Both the position numbers and the translations under genes were made by a program. Shown piece after piece: positions 41,822 to 50,499 of a DNA stretch of 64,000 nucleotides; the stretch's first letter is position 1, and the number at the start of each line of letters is the position of its first letter. The DNA lies in the NCBI GenBank assembly GCA_963843755.1, contig CAWJLS010000011.1, positions 140,748-204,747 of the forward strand, in the 5' to 3' direction. Source of the stretch: CAWJLS01 sp963843755. Lineage in GTDB: Bacteria > Acidobacteriota > Thermoanaerobaculia > Multivoradales > DATKCC01. Under the pieces are notes generated by a model. It was not told where the DNA came from. It did not search any database and worked only from the letters and a program-made list of their open reading frames with translations.

Positions 41822-42287
41822 GCTCTCGCACCTCCTCGGCGTATCGGCGAAGGGACTCGCGCTCCGCGCGGATGAACGGAAGGGCGTCTCGGAAGAGCTG
41901 GATGAGGCGGAGGCGCTCCCAGTGCCAGAGGTTCTCCTCGGACTCGAAAAGCACCAGCCCATCCCGCGCGATCTCCCGGCCGAGGACCGGGTCGAGCCGC
42001 GGGGTCACGATCACGAGGTTGACCTCGGGCTTGGCCTCGACGAGGTGATGGACGAGGTGATCGACCGCGGACTGGACGTCACGCCACCACGTGAGCTGGG
42101 TGTCGGGGTCCGGAACCGAGCCCGGCGGCGATGGCCAGGCGGCCAGATCCAGATCGCTTCCCACCCTCGCCCGCCCGGTCGCCTGCGACCCGAACAGGAC
42201 GCACAAGCGGGCGCCAGTTTGTGCGCACCACGGTTCGACCACCCGCCGGAGTGAGTCAATGTCCACCCGCTTGGTCTTACCGTCCAC
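41811..42287 (-). CDS. mntA: MntA-like minimal nucleotidyltransferase antitoxin
   Basis: A 158-aa MNT-domain protein whose active site GSX10DXD reads G33-S34, then D45-L-D47 after ten residues (FGSQATGRARVGSDLDLA). In the characterised HepT/MntA systems this enzyme adds AMP to the toxin's Tyr. The GTG at 42287 is the likely start: a TAGTCT box (42294-42299, minus) lies six bases ahead, predicting leaderless transcription. The gene precedes hepT with an 11-bp overlap, so antitoxin is translated first. Codon use is normal for the region. Confidence 0.9.
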   Translation of the reverse strand: MDGKTKRVDIDSLRRVVEPWCAQTGARLCVLFGSQATGRARVGSDLDLAAWPSPPGSVPDPDTQLTWWRDVQSAVDHLVHHLVEAKPEVNLVIVTPRLDPVLGREIARDGLVLFESEENLWHWERLRLIQLFRDALPFIRAERESLRRYAEEVREHGA

Positions 42288-42293
42288 AGACTG

Positions 42294-42299
42294 AGACTA
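42294..42299 (-). promoter_or_regulatory. -10 box of the mntA-hepT operon
   Basis: TAGTCT on the minus strand lies six bases before the mntA GTG. It is located between the gene and MITE copy 2, so the toxin-antitoxin unit carries its own promoter inside the flanking repeats. Confidence 0.4.
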
Positions 42300-42390
42300 G
42301 CAGTTGACTCCACCGGGAGACGGCGCAGGGTCTCTCTAGCCGAAGGCGGCAAGAAGGTCGCAGGACGCGAGATCCGGCGAACGCTTCGGA

Positions 42391-42568
42391 TGTTGGAGCG
42401 AGGGACAGGGAGGGGCGACGCGGGTGCTCGGCGGCCGCGCCCACGAGGCCGGCGCGGAGGGAAGGACGGACCGTCGCGGATGTCCGGGCAGGCGAGGAAC
42501 CCTCCCCGGAGTCCCTCCATCCGAGCCGGCCCTGGCGCCCCTCCCTGTCCCTCGCTCCCGGCAGGCAC
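42391..42568. mobile_element. 178-bp MITE-like element, copy 2
   Basis: Second copy of the element described at 41205-41382, in the same orientation, with the same 23-bp inverted ends. It ends 15 bp before the stop codon of the NYN-domain gene. Confidence 0.8.
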
Positions 42569-42583
42569 CTCGCCGCGCCTACT

Positions 42584-43897
42584 TCAGTGCTTGGCGAACC
42601 CCGTGACGATGTACGTCCCCGAGCGCTGGTCCTTCTTGAGCTTGAGAATGCTCTTCTTCTCGGCGTCTTCCAGCAGCTCGGAGAACGAGCCGTAGCCGTA
42701 GTAGCCCTCGTTGAAGCTCGGCCGCTTCCTCTGCATGGTCTGCTTGATCATCGACCCCCAGAGAACCTCTTTGTTCTCCCGGATCAGCGCCTGGATCGCG
42801 TCGATCATCAGGCTGAACGCCTCGGCGGACTTCTTGCCCAGGCCGGCCAGCTCCGGCGCCGCCTGCCGGTCGCGCCAGATGTCCTCGTAGAAGATGAACT
42901 CGTCGCAGTTGTCCACCAGCAGGGCGGAGGAGGAGTTCTTCACCCCGATGCCGATGACGTACTTGTCGTTCTCCTTGAGCTTCGATACCAGCGGCGAGAA
43001 GTCGCTGTCGCCGGACAGGAGCACGAACGTGTCCAGGTGCTCTTTGGCGTAGCAGAGGTCGAGCGCGTCGACCACCATCTTGATGTCGGCGCTGTTCTTG
43101 CCGGAGTAGTACTTCTGCGGGATGTCGAGCATCTCGATCGCGGCCTCGTGGAAGGCGCGCTTGTACTCGCTGTAGCGCTCCCAGTCGCAGTAGGCGCGCT
43201 TGACGATGATCTTGCCTTTCTCGAGCAGGCGCTCGAGGACAAGGTTGATGTCGAACTTCTTGATGTCCGAATCGCGGACACCGAGTGCGATGTTCTCCAG
43301 ATCGCAGAACATCGCGATCTTGCGTTCGTCGTTCACAGAGCTGGTCCTTTCGGGCACGTGGTCGCCATCGCCGCCGGGAGCCCTGAACAGCTCCCGGTTG
43401 ATCTCCGCGATGTCCTCGGCCGTGATGTCGTGAGGTGCCGGGCCGCGGTCGGGCTTGCGTTCGCGCCCCTGTCGCTCCTTCTTCGGAGCCTCTTTCTTGG
43501 GCTCCTTGGGAGCGTCGGACGGCTCGTCCTTCTTCGACTTCTTCGAGGAGGAGCGGTCCGTGGTCTTTTGATTCTGGGTCTGGTCGTCCTTGGTGTCGTC
43601 CGAGCGCCGGGAGCGGCCCGCGCGCCGGCGGCCGTCCCCGCTCTTGTTCGGGCTCTTGCTCGGGCCCTTGTTCGGGCCTTTGCTCGCGCTCTTGCTCGTG
43701 CCGTCGCCTTCGCTTCGGTCCGCGTTCCGGCCGTCTCCGCGGTCGCCTCCCCGGCTCGGCCCCCGGTCGTCGCGGGCCGCCTCGGCAGGCGGGTCGGCGG
43801 GAGCGCCCTTGTCGCCGGTCGGCTGGGGTTCGTCTTTCCGGTCGTCGGTCTTCTTCTTCTCGCTTTCGGCCGTGGGCCTCAACCACCAGGGTGTCAC
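42584..43897 (-). CDS. NYN-domain (LabA/DUF88-like) protein with C-terminal OST-HTH
   Basis: A 437-aa protein from GTG 43897 (VTPWWLRPTAESEKK), where AAAGGAAG gives a ribosome site. Residues 10-170 are a highly charged linker rich in Lys, Ser, Asp, Pro and Arg with repeated KGPNKGPSKSPNKS-like units, probably disordered. The PIN-like NYN domain follows (about 190-330): AMFCDLENIALG with the first acidic residue, ADIKMVVDALDLC, and LLSGDSDFSPLV. The C-terminal 75 residues form an OST-HTH/LOTUS-type winged domain (LIRENKEVLWGSMIKQ...FNEGYYGYGSFSELLEDA). Members are candidate RNases that recognise RNA. It reads toward MITE copy 2. Confidence 0.88.
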   Translation of the reverse strand: MTPWWLRPTAESEKKKTDDRKDEPQPTGDKGAPADPPAEAARDDRGPSRGGDRGDGRNADRSEGDGTSKSASKGPNKGPSKSPNKSGDGRRRAGRSRRSDDTKDDQTQNQKTTDRSSSKKSKKDEPSDAPKEPKKEAPKKERQGRERKPDRGPAPHDITAEDIAEINRELFRAPGGDGDHVPERTSSVNDERKIAMFCDLENIALGVRDSDIKKFDINLVLERLLEKGKIIVKRAYCDWERYSEYKRAFHEAAIEMLDIPQKYYSGKNSADIKMVVDALDLCYAKEHLDTFVLLSGDSDFSPLVSKLKENDKYVIGIGVKNSSSALLVDNCDEFIFYEDIWRDRQAAPELAGLGKKSAEAFSLMIDAIQALIRENKEVLWGSMIKQTMQRKRPSFNEGYYGYGSFSELLEDAEKKSILKLKKDQRSGTYIVTGFAKH

Positions 43898-44057
43898 GCT
43901 GGAGCTTCCTTTCTCTGGGGGGGTCCCGGGGTCCGCCCGGAGTGGGGGGCCCTGAGTCGGGCTGGGCGGGAGTGGACTCCGGGAAGACAGTATAGCGAAC
44001 GGAACGGAAGGAGCCGGGATTCCGAGGGTTCCGCCGAGCGCGCCTGGAGCGGCCGGA

Positions 44058-44474
44058 TCAAAGGTGCCCGAGCTTGACCTGGGCGCCGGCGGCGTCGCGG
44101 AGCTCGACGAGCTGCTCGCGGTCCAGGTTGTACAGGAAGCGCGCGACGCGTTCACCGGCGGGCTCGACCGCGTCGCCGAAGGCTTCGCGCAGCGCGTCGG
44201 CCAGCTCCTCGGCGGTCCGGTCGCCGTCGATCCGCCGCCACAGGAAGGAGCCCGGCTCGTCGAGCCGCAGGCGCTTGGCGCCGGTCAGGGCCGAGATCCG
44301 GCGGAACAGGCTGCCGAGGCCGTGCACCGCGGGCAGCGGGCGGGTCAGGGTTACCCGGCCGGCCTCCCCGGCGGACTCGGCCGCCTCGGCCTCCGCCTCG
44401 TTCTCCGACCACTCCGCCAGACGCACGGGCCGGAGGGCGAGCACCTCGTCTTCGCTCAGGCCCCGCTTAGCCAT
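44058..44474 (-). CDS. PqqD-like peptide-binding protein
   Basis: A 138-aa protein. The C-terminal 85 residues have the PqqD pattern: LRLDEPGSFLWRRIDGDRTAEEL followed by two helices and FLYNLDREQLVELR. PqqD/RRE domains present precursor peptides to modifying enzymes, but here no radical-SAM partner or precursor is adjacent. The first 50 residues (Glu/Ala-rich) are extra. It lies 160 bp upstream of the NYN gene on the same strand. Function unknown; some stand-alone PqqD proteins serve in other pathways. Confidence 0.75.
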   Translation of the reverse strand: MAKRGLSEDEVLALRPVRLAEWSENEAEAEAAESAGEAGRVTLTRPLPAVHGLGSLFRRISALTGAKRLRLDEPGSFLWRRIDGDRTAEELADALREAFGDAVEPAGERVARFLYNLDREQLVELRDAAGAQVKLGHL

Positions 44475-44599
44475 GGTCTCGTCTCGGGTTCGTCGGTTCC
44501 GTTCGTTCGAGAGACAGGGTGGTGCGCCGGAAGGGGACCCCCGTGGGGGTCCCCGGAGAGCTGCTCTGCTCGGTTCCGGCGCACCGGGTCGGCGCCGCG

Positions 44600-46594
44600 T
44601 CAGTCAATCTTGACCGCGGGCGCCCCGCCCTCCTTGGCCCGCTTCACCGGCAACCAGGCGAGCAGGTAGAAGAGCACCGGGTAGATGAGCAGGCCGAGCC
44701 AGAACATCGGCTCGATCGACGGCATCACCGCCTCGTGCATCGCCTTCAGCTTCGGCATGAAGTTGCCGCCGATCACCAGGAAGGCGAGGATCACCGCCAT
44801 CAACGCTTCGCCGGCGATGAAGCCCGAGGAGAGGAGCACGCCGGTGTTCTCCGCCCGGGTCTTGGATTCCGGGTCGAGCTGATGGCGCTCGGCGCGCTTG
44901 TCGAGAGCCCAGCGGATCACGCCGCCGACGAAGATCGCGGCGGTGGAGAAGAACGGCAGGTACATGCCGACGGCGATGAGCATGGGCGACGGCGACTTGA
45001 TCAGGATCAGGCCGACGGCGAAGAACATGCCGACGATGACCAGCGGCCACGCCATCTCGCCGCCGACGATCCCCTTCGAGAGCAGCGCCATGAGCCCCGC
45101 CTGGGGCGCCGGCAGCTCGGCCGAGCCGATGTGGTAGACGGAGTTGAGAACCGCCAGCACCGGGGCCAGCGCCATGGCGGCGAAGATCACGCCGATGATC
45201 TCGGAGATCTGCATCTTCCACGGCGTGCCGCCCAGGATGTGGCCGACCTTGAGGTCCTGCATCATGTCGCCGGCGACGCCGGCCGCGCAGCAGACCACGC
45301 CCGCCACGCCGAGCACCGCGGCGACGCCGTGGATGTCGGTCAGGCCGATCGCCACCATCAGGACCGCCGAGATCAGCAGCGCCGAGAGCGTCAGCCCCGA
45401 GATCGGGTTGTTGGAGCTGCCGATCAGGCCGACCAGGTAGCCGGCCACGGCCGCGAACAGGAAGCCGAGGATGATCATCACGACGGTGAGGATCAGCGAG
45501 CCGACCCAGTTCTGGGCGAAGAACTCGTAGAGGACGAACACCGGGATCGCCATCAGGACGATCGCGGCGAAGACCTTCTTGAAGTTCAGGTCCTTTTCGG
45601 TCCGCTCCGTCGCCGCGCCGGCGTCGGAGACGCTCCCGCCGAACGCCTGGCTGATGCCCTTGATCAGCGAGCCGCGGAGATTCCACAGGGTGTAGAAGGC
45701 GGCCACGATCATCGTTCCCACCGCCAGCGGCCGGACCTGCTGTTTCCACACTTCGTAGCCGATGTCGACCATGGAGTGGCCGGCCGAGGCGCTGGCCTGG
45801 ACGAGCGCCGGGTTGAGGAACATCGCCAGCGGCACCAGCAGCAGCCAGCCCATGACCGCGCCGGCGAACAGCACCGCCGAGACCCGCAGGCCGACGATGA
45901 AGCCGACGCCCATGAGCGCGGGCGAGGCGGCCGGGGTCTCGAGCAGCAGGCCGCCCTGGTAGCTCGCCGGCTGCTGGAAGATGTTGATGGTCGACTTGCC
46001 GAGGGAGAAGACGCCGTTCGTGTAGTCCTTGATCAGGTGGATGCCGTTCGAGTTCTTGAACAGCTCCCACAGGGCGGCGAAGCCCATGGCGCCGAAGACG
46101 TACTTGGCGCCCGTCTGGCCGCCCTGGCCCGCCTTGACGATCTCGGCGGCCGCGACGCTCTCCGGGAAGGGCAGGTCGGCTTCCACGACCAGGGTCCGGC
46201 GCAGCACGATGACGAACAGCACGCCGAGGACGCCGCCGACCATCATGATCGCCGTCGCCTCCAGGTAGTGGATCGAGTCCCACGCGCCGCTGATGACGAA
46301 GGCGGGGATGGTGAAGATGGCGCCGGCGACCAGCGCCTCACCGACCGACGCCGTGGTCCGGGCGATGTTCTCCTCGAGGATGGTGCCGCGCATGAACGGC
46401 AGGCGGAGCGCCGCCATCGCGACCACCGCGGCAGGGAAGGTGGCGGCGACGGTCAGCCCCGCCTTCATGCCGAGGTAGGCGTTGGCGGCGCCGAGCACGA
46501 CCGCCATCACCACACCGAGGAGGACCGACTTGATGGTCATCTCGGCCATGCTCTGGGACGCCGGGACGAACGGCTTGTCTTGCTTGGGCTCCAT
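44600..46594 (-). CDS. OPT family oligopeptide transporter
   Basis: A 664-aa inner-membrane transporter with about 14-16 hydrophobic spans. The N-terminal GAANAYLGMKAGLTVAATFP and the EENIARTTASVGEA motif are diagnostic of the bacterial OPT/YSL branch, as are DLPFPESVAAAEIVKAGQ and the KVGHILGGTPWKMQ loop. Substrates in this branch are thought to be small peptides or metal chelates. It is divergent from pepD, a dipeptidase, with 243 bp between, which fits a peptide uptake and hydrolysis pair. Confidence 0.92.
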   Translation of the reverse strand: MEPKQDKPFVPASQSMAEMTIKSVLLGVVMAVVLGAANAYLGMKAGLTVAATFPAAVVAMAALRLPFMRGTILEENIARTTASVGEALVAGAIFTIPAFVISGAWDSIHYLEATAIMMVGGVLGVLFVIVLRRTLVVEADLPFPESVAAAEIVKAGQGGQTGAKYVFGAMGFAALWELFKNSNGIHLIKDYTNGVFSLGKSTINIFQQPASYQGGLLLETPAASPALMGVGFIVGLRVSAVLFAGAVMGWLLLVPLAMFLNPALVQASASAGHSMVDIGYEVWKQQVRPLAVGTMIVAAFYTLWNLRGSLIKGISQAFGGSVSDAGAATERTEKDLNFKKVFAAIVLMAIPVFVLYEFFAQNWVGSLILTVVMIILGFLFAAVAGYLVGLIGSSNNPISGLTLSALLISAVLMVAIGLTDIHGVAAVLGVAGVVCCAAGVAGDMMQDLKVGHILGGTPWKMQISEIIGVIFAAMALAPVLAVLNSVYHIGSAELPAPQAGLMALLSKGIVGGEMAWPLVIVGMFFAVGLILIKSPSPMLIAVGMYLPFFSTAAIFVGGVIRWALDKRAERHQLDPESKTRAENTGVLLSSGFIAGEALMAVILAFLVIGGNFMPKLKAMHEAVMPSIEPMFWLGLLIYPVLFYLLAWLPVKRAKEGGAPAVKID

Positions 46595-46837
46595 GGACTC
46601 TTGCCCTCCGGATCGTTGCAGGCTTGTGCGTGTGGGATTTGGAAACCGCGACGGATTGTAGCAGCGAATGATGCAACGCGCCGGGATGGCACCCTCCGCC
46701 CGCCCTGGTGCGTGCTACGCTTTTCTCCCGGATCGTCGGGCGTTTCCTCCCCGACTCTCCATCCAGAGCACGACGCCCATCAGAGCAAGCCCTCAGCGAG
46801 ACCCGCACAAACCCTCGACCCCCGAGGAGGTTCCGGC

Positions 46838-48304
46838 ATGACCTTCGTTTCCGACCTCGAGCCGCGCGCCCTCTGGCGCCACTTCGACGAGATCCTCTCC
46901 ATCCCCCGGCCCTCGAAGCACGAAGAGGCCGCCCGCAACTACGTCCTCGAGGTGGCCAAGGACAACGGCCTGGACGCCACGACCGACCACGTCGGCAACG
47001 TGGTGGTCAAGGTCCCGGGCACGCCCGGCCACGAGAGCGCCCCGGCCGTCGCCCTCCAGTCCCATCTCGACATGGTCCCGGAGAAGAACTCCGACGTCGA
47101 CTTCGACTTCACCAAGGACGCGATCCGCCCGGAGCGCCACCCGGAGGACAACGACTACCTGACCGCCCAGGGCACCACCTTGGGCTCGGACAACGGCATC
47201 GGCGCCGCCGCCATGGTCGCCCTGATGGACACCGAGGGCCTGGTCCACGGGCCGCTCGAGCTGCTCTTCACCATCGATGAGGAGACCGGGCTGGTCGGCG
47301 CGAGCAACCTCTCCGCCGACCTGCTCAGCGCCAAGCGGCTGCTCAACCTGGACTCCGAGGAGGAGGGCTCGGTCTACGTCGGCTGCGCCGGCGGGGTCAA
47401 CAGCGAGATCTCCGTGCCGGTCGCCACGGCCAGCCTGGACGCCTCCTGGACCACCAAGAAGGTCGCCGTCTCCGGCTTCAAGGGCGGCCACTCCGGCGTC
47501 GACATCCACCTCCAGCGGGCCAACGCCATCCAGTCGCTGGTGCGGTCGATCCACGCGGCGGCGGTCGACCACCCGGTGCGGCTCGTGTCGATCGACGGCG
47601 GCTCGGCCCACAACGCCATCCCGCGCGAGGCCCACGCGGTGATCGCCGTCCCGTCGGACGTGGCGGCGGCGGTCGAGAAGGCCATCCGGGACGAGTTCGC
47701 CACCGTCCAGGCCGAGCACAAGCCGGAGCCGGACGCGGCGATCGCGATCAGCGCCGCCGACGCGTCCACCCCTGGTGGCAAGGCGCTCGACTCGGCCTCC
47801 AGCCACAAGGCGCTCGAGCTGCTGATCGCCCTGCCCCACGGCGTGCTGGCCATGAGCAAGGACATCCCGGAGCTGGTCGAGACCAGCGCCAACGTCGCGA
47901 CCGTCCACCTCGCGGGAGACACCCTCGAGACCCTGGTGTCGATCCGCAGCTCGGTCGACTCGGCCAAGTGGGCCCAGTACCGGCGGGTCCTGGCCATGGC
48001 GCGCCTGGCCGGCGGCTCGACCGCGGAAGAGGGCGACTACCCGGGCTGGAACCCGAACATGGACTCCGAGCTGCTCCACGTGGTCCGCGAGGTCCACGAG
48101 AGCGCGCTCGGCAGCGAGCCCGAGATCAAGGCCATCCACGCCGGCCTCGAGACCGGCATCATCGGCGAGAAGTACCCCGGGATGGACATGATCTCCTTCG
48201 GCCCCCAGATCGAGTTCCCCCACTCGCCGGACGAGCGGGTCCTGATCCCCTCGGTCGACCGCTTCTGGACGCTGCTGACCGGCGTCCTCGCCAAGCTCGC
48301 CTGA
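46838..48304 (+). CDS. pepD: Aminoacyl-histidine dipeptidase
   Basis: An M20-family zinc dipeptidase, 488 aa. The start at ATG 46838 is preceded by GAGGAGG. The first metal-binding motif is LQSHLDMVPEK, followed by GSDNGIGAAAM with the bridging Asp, DEETGLVGA with the catalytic Glu, and the C-terminal His in KAIHAGLETGI. This matches PepD (carnosinase-like) rather than PepT. It may digest dipeptides imported by the divergent OPT transporter. The reading frame is open far upstream, antisense to the transporter, and is not coding there. A TACGCT at about 46716-46721 may be the -10. Confidence 0.94.
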   Translation: MTFVSDLEPRALWRHFDEILSIPRPSKHEEAARNYVLEVAKDNGLDATTDHVGNVVVKVPGTPGHESAPAVALQSHLDMVPEKNSDVDFDFTKDAIRPERHPEDNDYLTAQGTTLGSDNGIGAAAMVALMDTEGLVHGPLELLFTIDEETGLVGASNLSADLLSAKRLLNLDSEEEGSVYVGCAGGVNSEISVPVATASLDASWTTKKVAVSGFKGGHSGVDIHLQRANAIQSLVRSIHAAAVDHPVRLVSIDGGSAHNAIPREAHAVIAVPSDVAAAVEKAIRDEFATVQAEHKPEPDAAIAISAADASTPGGKALDSASSHKALELLIALPHGVLAMSKDIPELVETSANVATVHLAGDTLETLVSIRSSVDSAKWAQYRRVLAMARLAGGSTAEEGDYPGWNPNMDSELLHVVREVHESALGSEPEIKAIHAGLETGIIGEKYPGMDMISFGPQIEFPHSPDERVLIPSVDRFWTLLTGVLAKLA

Positions 48305-48438
48305 GAGTTTCCGTTCTTCCCCGCCCTGACTGCTCGGCGCGGCGCAGCTCACCAGTTGAGCATGCTGGCAGGTAGGGCGGGGACGGCCGGATGCGGGGGC
48401 CGCCAGGGGCGCTGGCGGCCGCGTCCGCGAAAGCCTGC

Positions 48439-48515
48439 GAGCAACCGGGCAGGTCCGACGCGGACGCCAACGAGGCGCCCGTTGAGCCCCGAACCGTCCA
48501 GTTCGGGCGCCGTCC
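48439..48515 (-). repeat. Dispersed about 75-bp repeat, copy 3
   Basis: On the minus strand this reads gaactggacggttcggggct and then caacgggcgcctcgttggcg, matching copies 1 and 2 with more divergence. It lies between pepD and the kinase gene. Confidence 0.6.
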
Positions 48516-48569
48516 CCGGGCGACCCCGCATCCGGCCGTCCCCGCCCGGCCACCTCCATCACCCCCTGC

Positions 48570-48575
48570 TATAGT
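48570..48575 (+). promoter_or_regulatory. -10 box for leaderless kinase-panBCD transcript
   Basis: TATAGT lies eight bases before the GTG at 48584. There is no Shine-Dalgarno sequence between them. Confidence 0.5.
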
Positions 48576-48583
48576 TCTGCGCC

Positions 48584-49288
48584 GTGCCGGGCGACACCCT
48601 CCCCTACAACTACATCGCCGTCGACGGCCCGATCGGCGTCGGCAAGACCACGCTCGTCGAGCTGCTGACCCAGCGGTTCGAAGGGGTCAAGCTGCTCGAG
48701 GACGTGGACAACCCCTTCCTGCCCGAGTTCTACAAGGAAAAGCCCGGCAGCGCCTTCCAGACGGAGCTCTACTTCCTGCTGACCCGGTTCAAGCAGCAGC
48801 AGGACGCCATGCAGAGGGAGCTGTTCGACCGGCTCATCCTCTCCGACTACACCTTCCAGAAGAACCGGATCTTCGCCTACCTCAACCTGGACGACACGGA
48901 GCTGATGCTGTTCGACAAGCTCTACGAGCTGCTCGAGCCGCAGATCCCCGCTCCGGACCTGATCCTCTTCCTGGTCGCCGACGTCGAGACCTGCCTCGCC
49001 CGGATCAAGAAGCGCCGGGCGGCCAGCAAGGCCCGTGGAGCCCCGCGCTACCTGGACGATCTCTACGAGGCGGAGAAAGAGATCTCGCCCGAATACCTGG
49101 CGGAGTTGCTCGACGCGTACAACCACTACTATCATTACTACGAGCGGTCCCCGCTGCTGGTGGTCGACACGCGTCACATGGACTTCCCCCAGCGGCCCGA
49201 AGACCTCGACGAGCTGGTGCACCGCCTGTCGAGGCCGATCAAGGGGACCGAGTACTTCGTACCGCTTGGATCCCGAAAGCCCCGGTAG
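48584..49288 (+). CDS. Deoxynucleoside kinase family protein
   Basis: A 234-aa P-loop kinase of the dNK/dGK family. The P-loop is GPIGVGKTT at about residues 15-23; SDYTFQKNRIFAYLNL carries the DRS-like substrate motif, and RIKKRRAASKARG is the LID region. Such enzymes phosphorylate deoxynucleosides for salvage. GTG 48584 is favoured by a TATAGT box eight bases upstream. It precedes panB by about 295 bp; the spacer contains several inverted repeats, including a 20-bp perfect palindrome at 49330-49349, so it may be a separate unit. Confidence 0.88.
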   Translation: MPGDTLPYNYIAVDGPIGVGKTTLVELLTQRFEGVKLLEDVDNPFLPEFYKEKPGSAFQTELYFLLTRFKQQQDAMQRELFDRLILSDYTFQKNRIFAYLNLDDTELMLFDKLYELLEPQIPAPDLILFLVADVETCLARIKKRRAASKARGAPRYLDDLYEAEKEISPEYLAELLDAYNHYYHYYERSPLLVVDTRHMDFPQRPEDLDELVHRLSRPIKGTEYFVPLGSRKPR

Positions 49289-49329
49289 CGAACGCGCCGG
49301 GAGGGACCGAGACGGAGCAGAGCGCTACG

Positions 49330-49349
49330 CCGACCGGCGCGCCGGTCGG
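49330..49349. terminator. 20-bp perfect palindrome downstream of the kinase gene
   Basis: CCGACCGGCGCGCCGGTCGG is a perfect palindrome 41 bp after the kinase stop, followed by further short inverted repeats (GACCC...GGGTC and CCCGGC...GCCGGG at about 49353-49475). It may end the kinase transcript. It lacks a T-run, and an operator role is also possible. Confidence 0.45.
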
Positions 49350-49583
49350 GGACCCGATCCACGGGGTCTGATCTCGAGCTCTGAGTCAGACCAGGACGGG
49401 CACCCCACCGAAGACCGAGCCGCGCCGACCTGACGGGCGCACGCCTTCCGCCTGCCCGGCGTCCTGCCGGGTCTCGGTTCCACGTTCGTCATCTCGAGCG
49501 GTACTCGGACGCGAGCGCCCCCGTCGCCGCTTCCCGGGATGGTTCGGGATGAGTCGCGGGCGCGTCGCGAGAGGAGATCGACG

Positions 49584-50486
49584 ATGACGCGTCAGGACCC
49601 GAGCCCTACCCGTCCCAAGAAGATCACCGCCCCCTGGGTCGCCGCCGCGGCCGAGGCCGATCGAGCCGGTGCCGGCCGCAAGCTGGTGGTGGTCACCGCC
49701 TACGACTTCCAGCAGGCCCGCGTGGCCGACGCCGCGGACGTCGACGTCGTCCTGGTCGGCGACTCGATGGCCAACGTCGTCCTCGGCTACGACGACACGC
49801 TGTCGTTGACCGTGGACGAGATGCTCTACCACGTGCGGGCGGTCCGCCGCGGCCTCTCCCGCGCCCTGCTGGTGGCGGACATGCCCTACGGCTCGTTCCA
49901 CCTGGGGCCGCGGAGCACGGTCGAGAACGCCATCCGCTTCGTCAAGGAGGGCGGCGCCGAGGCGGTCAAGCTGGAAGGCGCCCGGCCGCAGGAGATCGCC
50001 GCCCTGGTCGACGCGGAGATCCCGGTCATGGCCCACCTCGGGCTCACCCCCCAGTCGATCCACAAGCTCGGCGGCTACAAGGTCCAGGGCCGGGGCGAGG
50101 CGGCCGACGCGCTGCTCGCCGCCGCCCGCGAGGTCGAGCAGGCGGGCGCCTTCTCCCTGGTGCTCGAGTGCGTGCCGGCGGTGCTGGCGGCGGAGATCAC
50201 CCGGACGCTCTCGATCCCGACCATCGGCATCGGCGCCGGCGCCGGCACCACCGGCCAGGTGCTCGTCTACCACGACCTGCTGGGCATGGAAGAGCGGATC
50301 GCCCCGCGCTTCGTCCGCCGCTACGCCGAGCTCGGCCGGGCGTCGCGCGAGGCGCTCGAAGCCTATGCCGCCGACGTGCGCGCCGGCCGCTTCCCGACCG
50401 ACGACGAGAGCTACGGCGACCCGACCCGGCCGACGGCCGCCATCCCGGCCGACTCCGAGCCGCTGACCAAGCTCTACGGCGCCTGA
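49584..50486 (+). CDS. panB: 3-methyl-2-oxobutanoate hydroxymethyltransferase
   Basis: First enzyme of pantothenate synthesis; adds a hydroxymethyl group from methylene-tetrahydrofolate to ketoisovalerate. The 300-aa product starts at ATG 49584 with GAGAGGAG before it. It shows VVTAYDFQQARVAD, VGDSMANVVLGY (metal Asp), DMPYGSFH, AHLGLTPQS, and LECVPA with the catalytic Glu, and GIGAGAGTTGQVLV. Its TGA is 13 bp from panC. Confidence 0.96.
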   Translation: MTRQDPSPTRPKKITAPWVAAAAEADRAGAGRKLVVVTAYDFQQARVADAADVDVVLVGDSMANVVLGYDDTLSLTVDEMLYHVRAVRRGLSRALLVADMPYGSFHLGPRSTVENAIRFVKEGGAEAVKLEGARPQEIAALVDAEIPVMAHLGLTPQSIHKLGGYKVQGRGEAADALLAAAREVEQAGAFSLVLECVPAVLAAEITRTLSIPTIGIGAGAGTTGQVLVYHDLLGMEERIAPRFVRRYAELGRASREALEAYAADVRAGRFPTDDESYGDPTRPTAAIPADSEPLTKLYGA

Positions 50487-50499
50487 GACGAGGCTTCCG

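Noticed and set aside
41204..41875. Open frames across the 178-bp elements and the HepT gene
   Set aside because: They read through inverted repeats and antisense to hepT; the same short peptide arises from both element copies because the DNA is repeated.
44519..46837. Long plus-strand frame fused in front of pepD
   Set aside because: This part is antisense to the OPT transporter. pepD homology begins only at ATG 46838, which also has a strong ribosome site.
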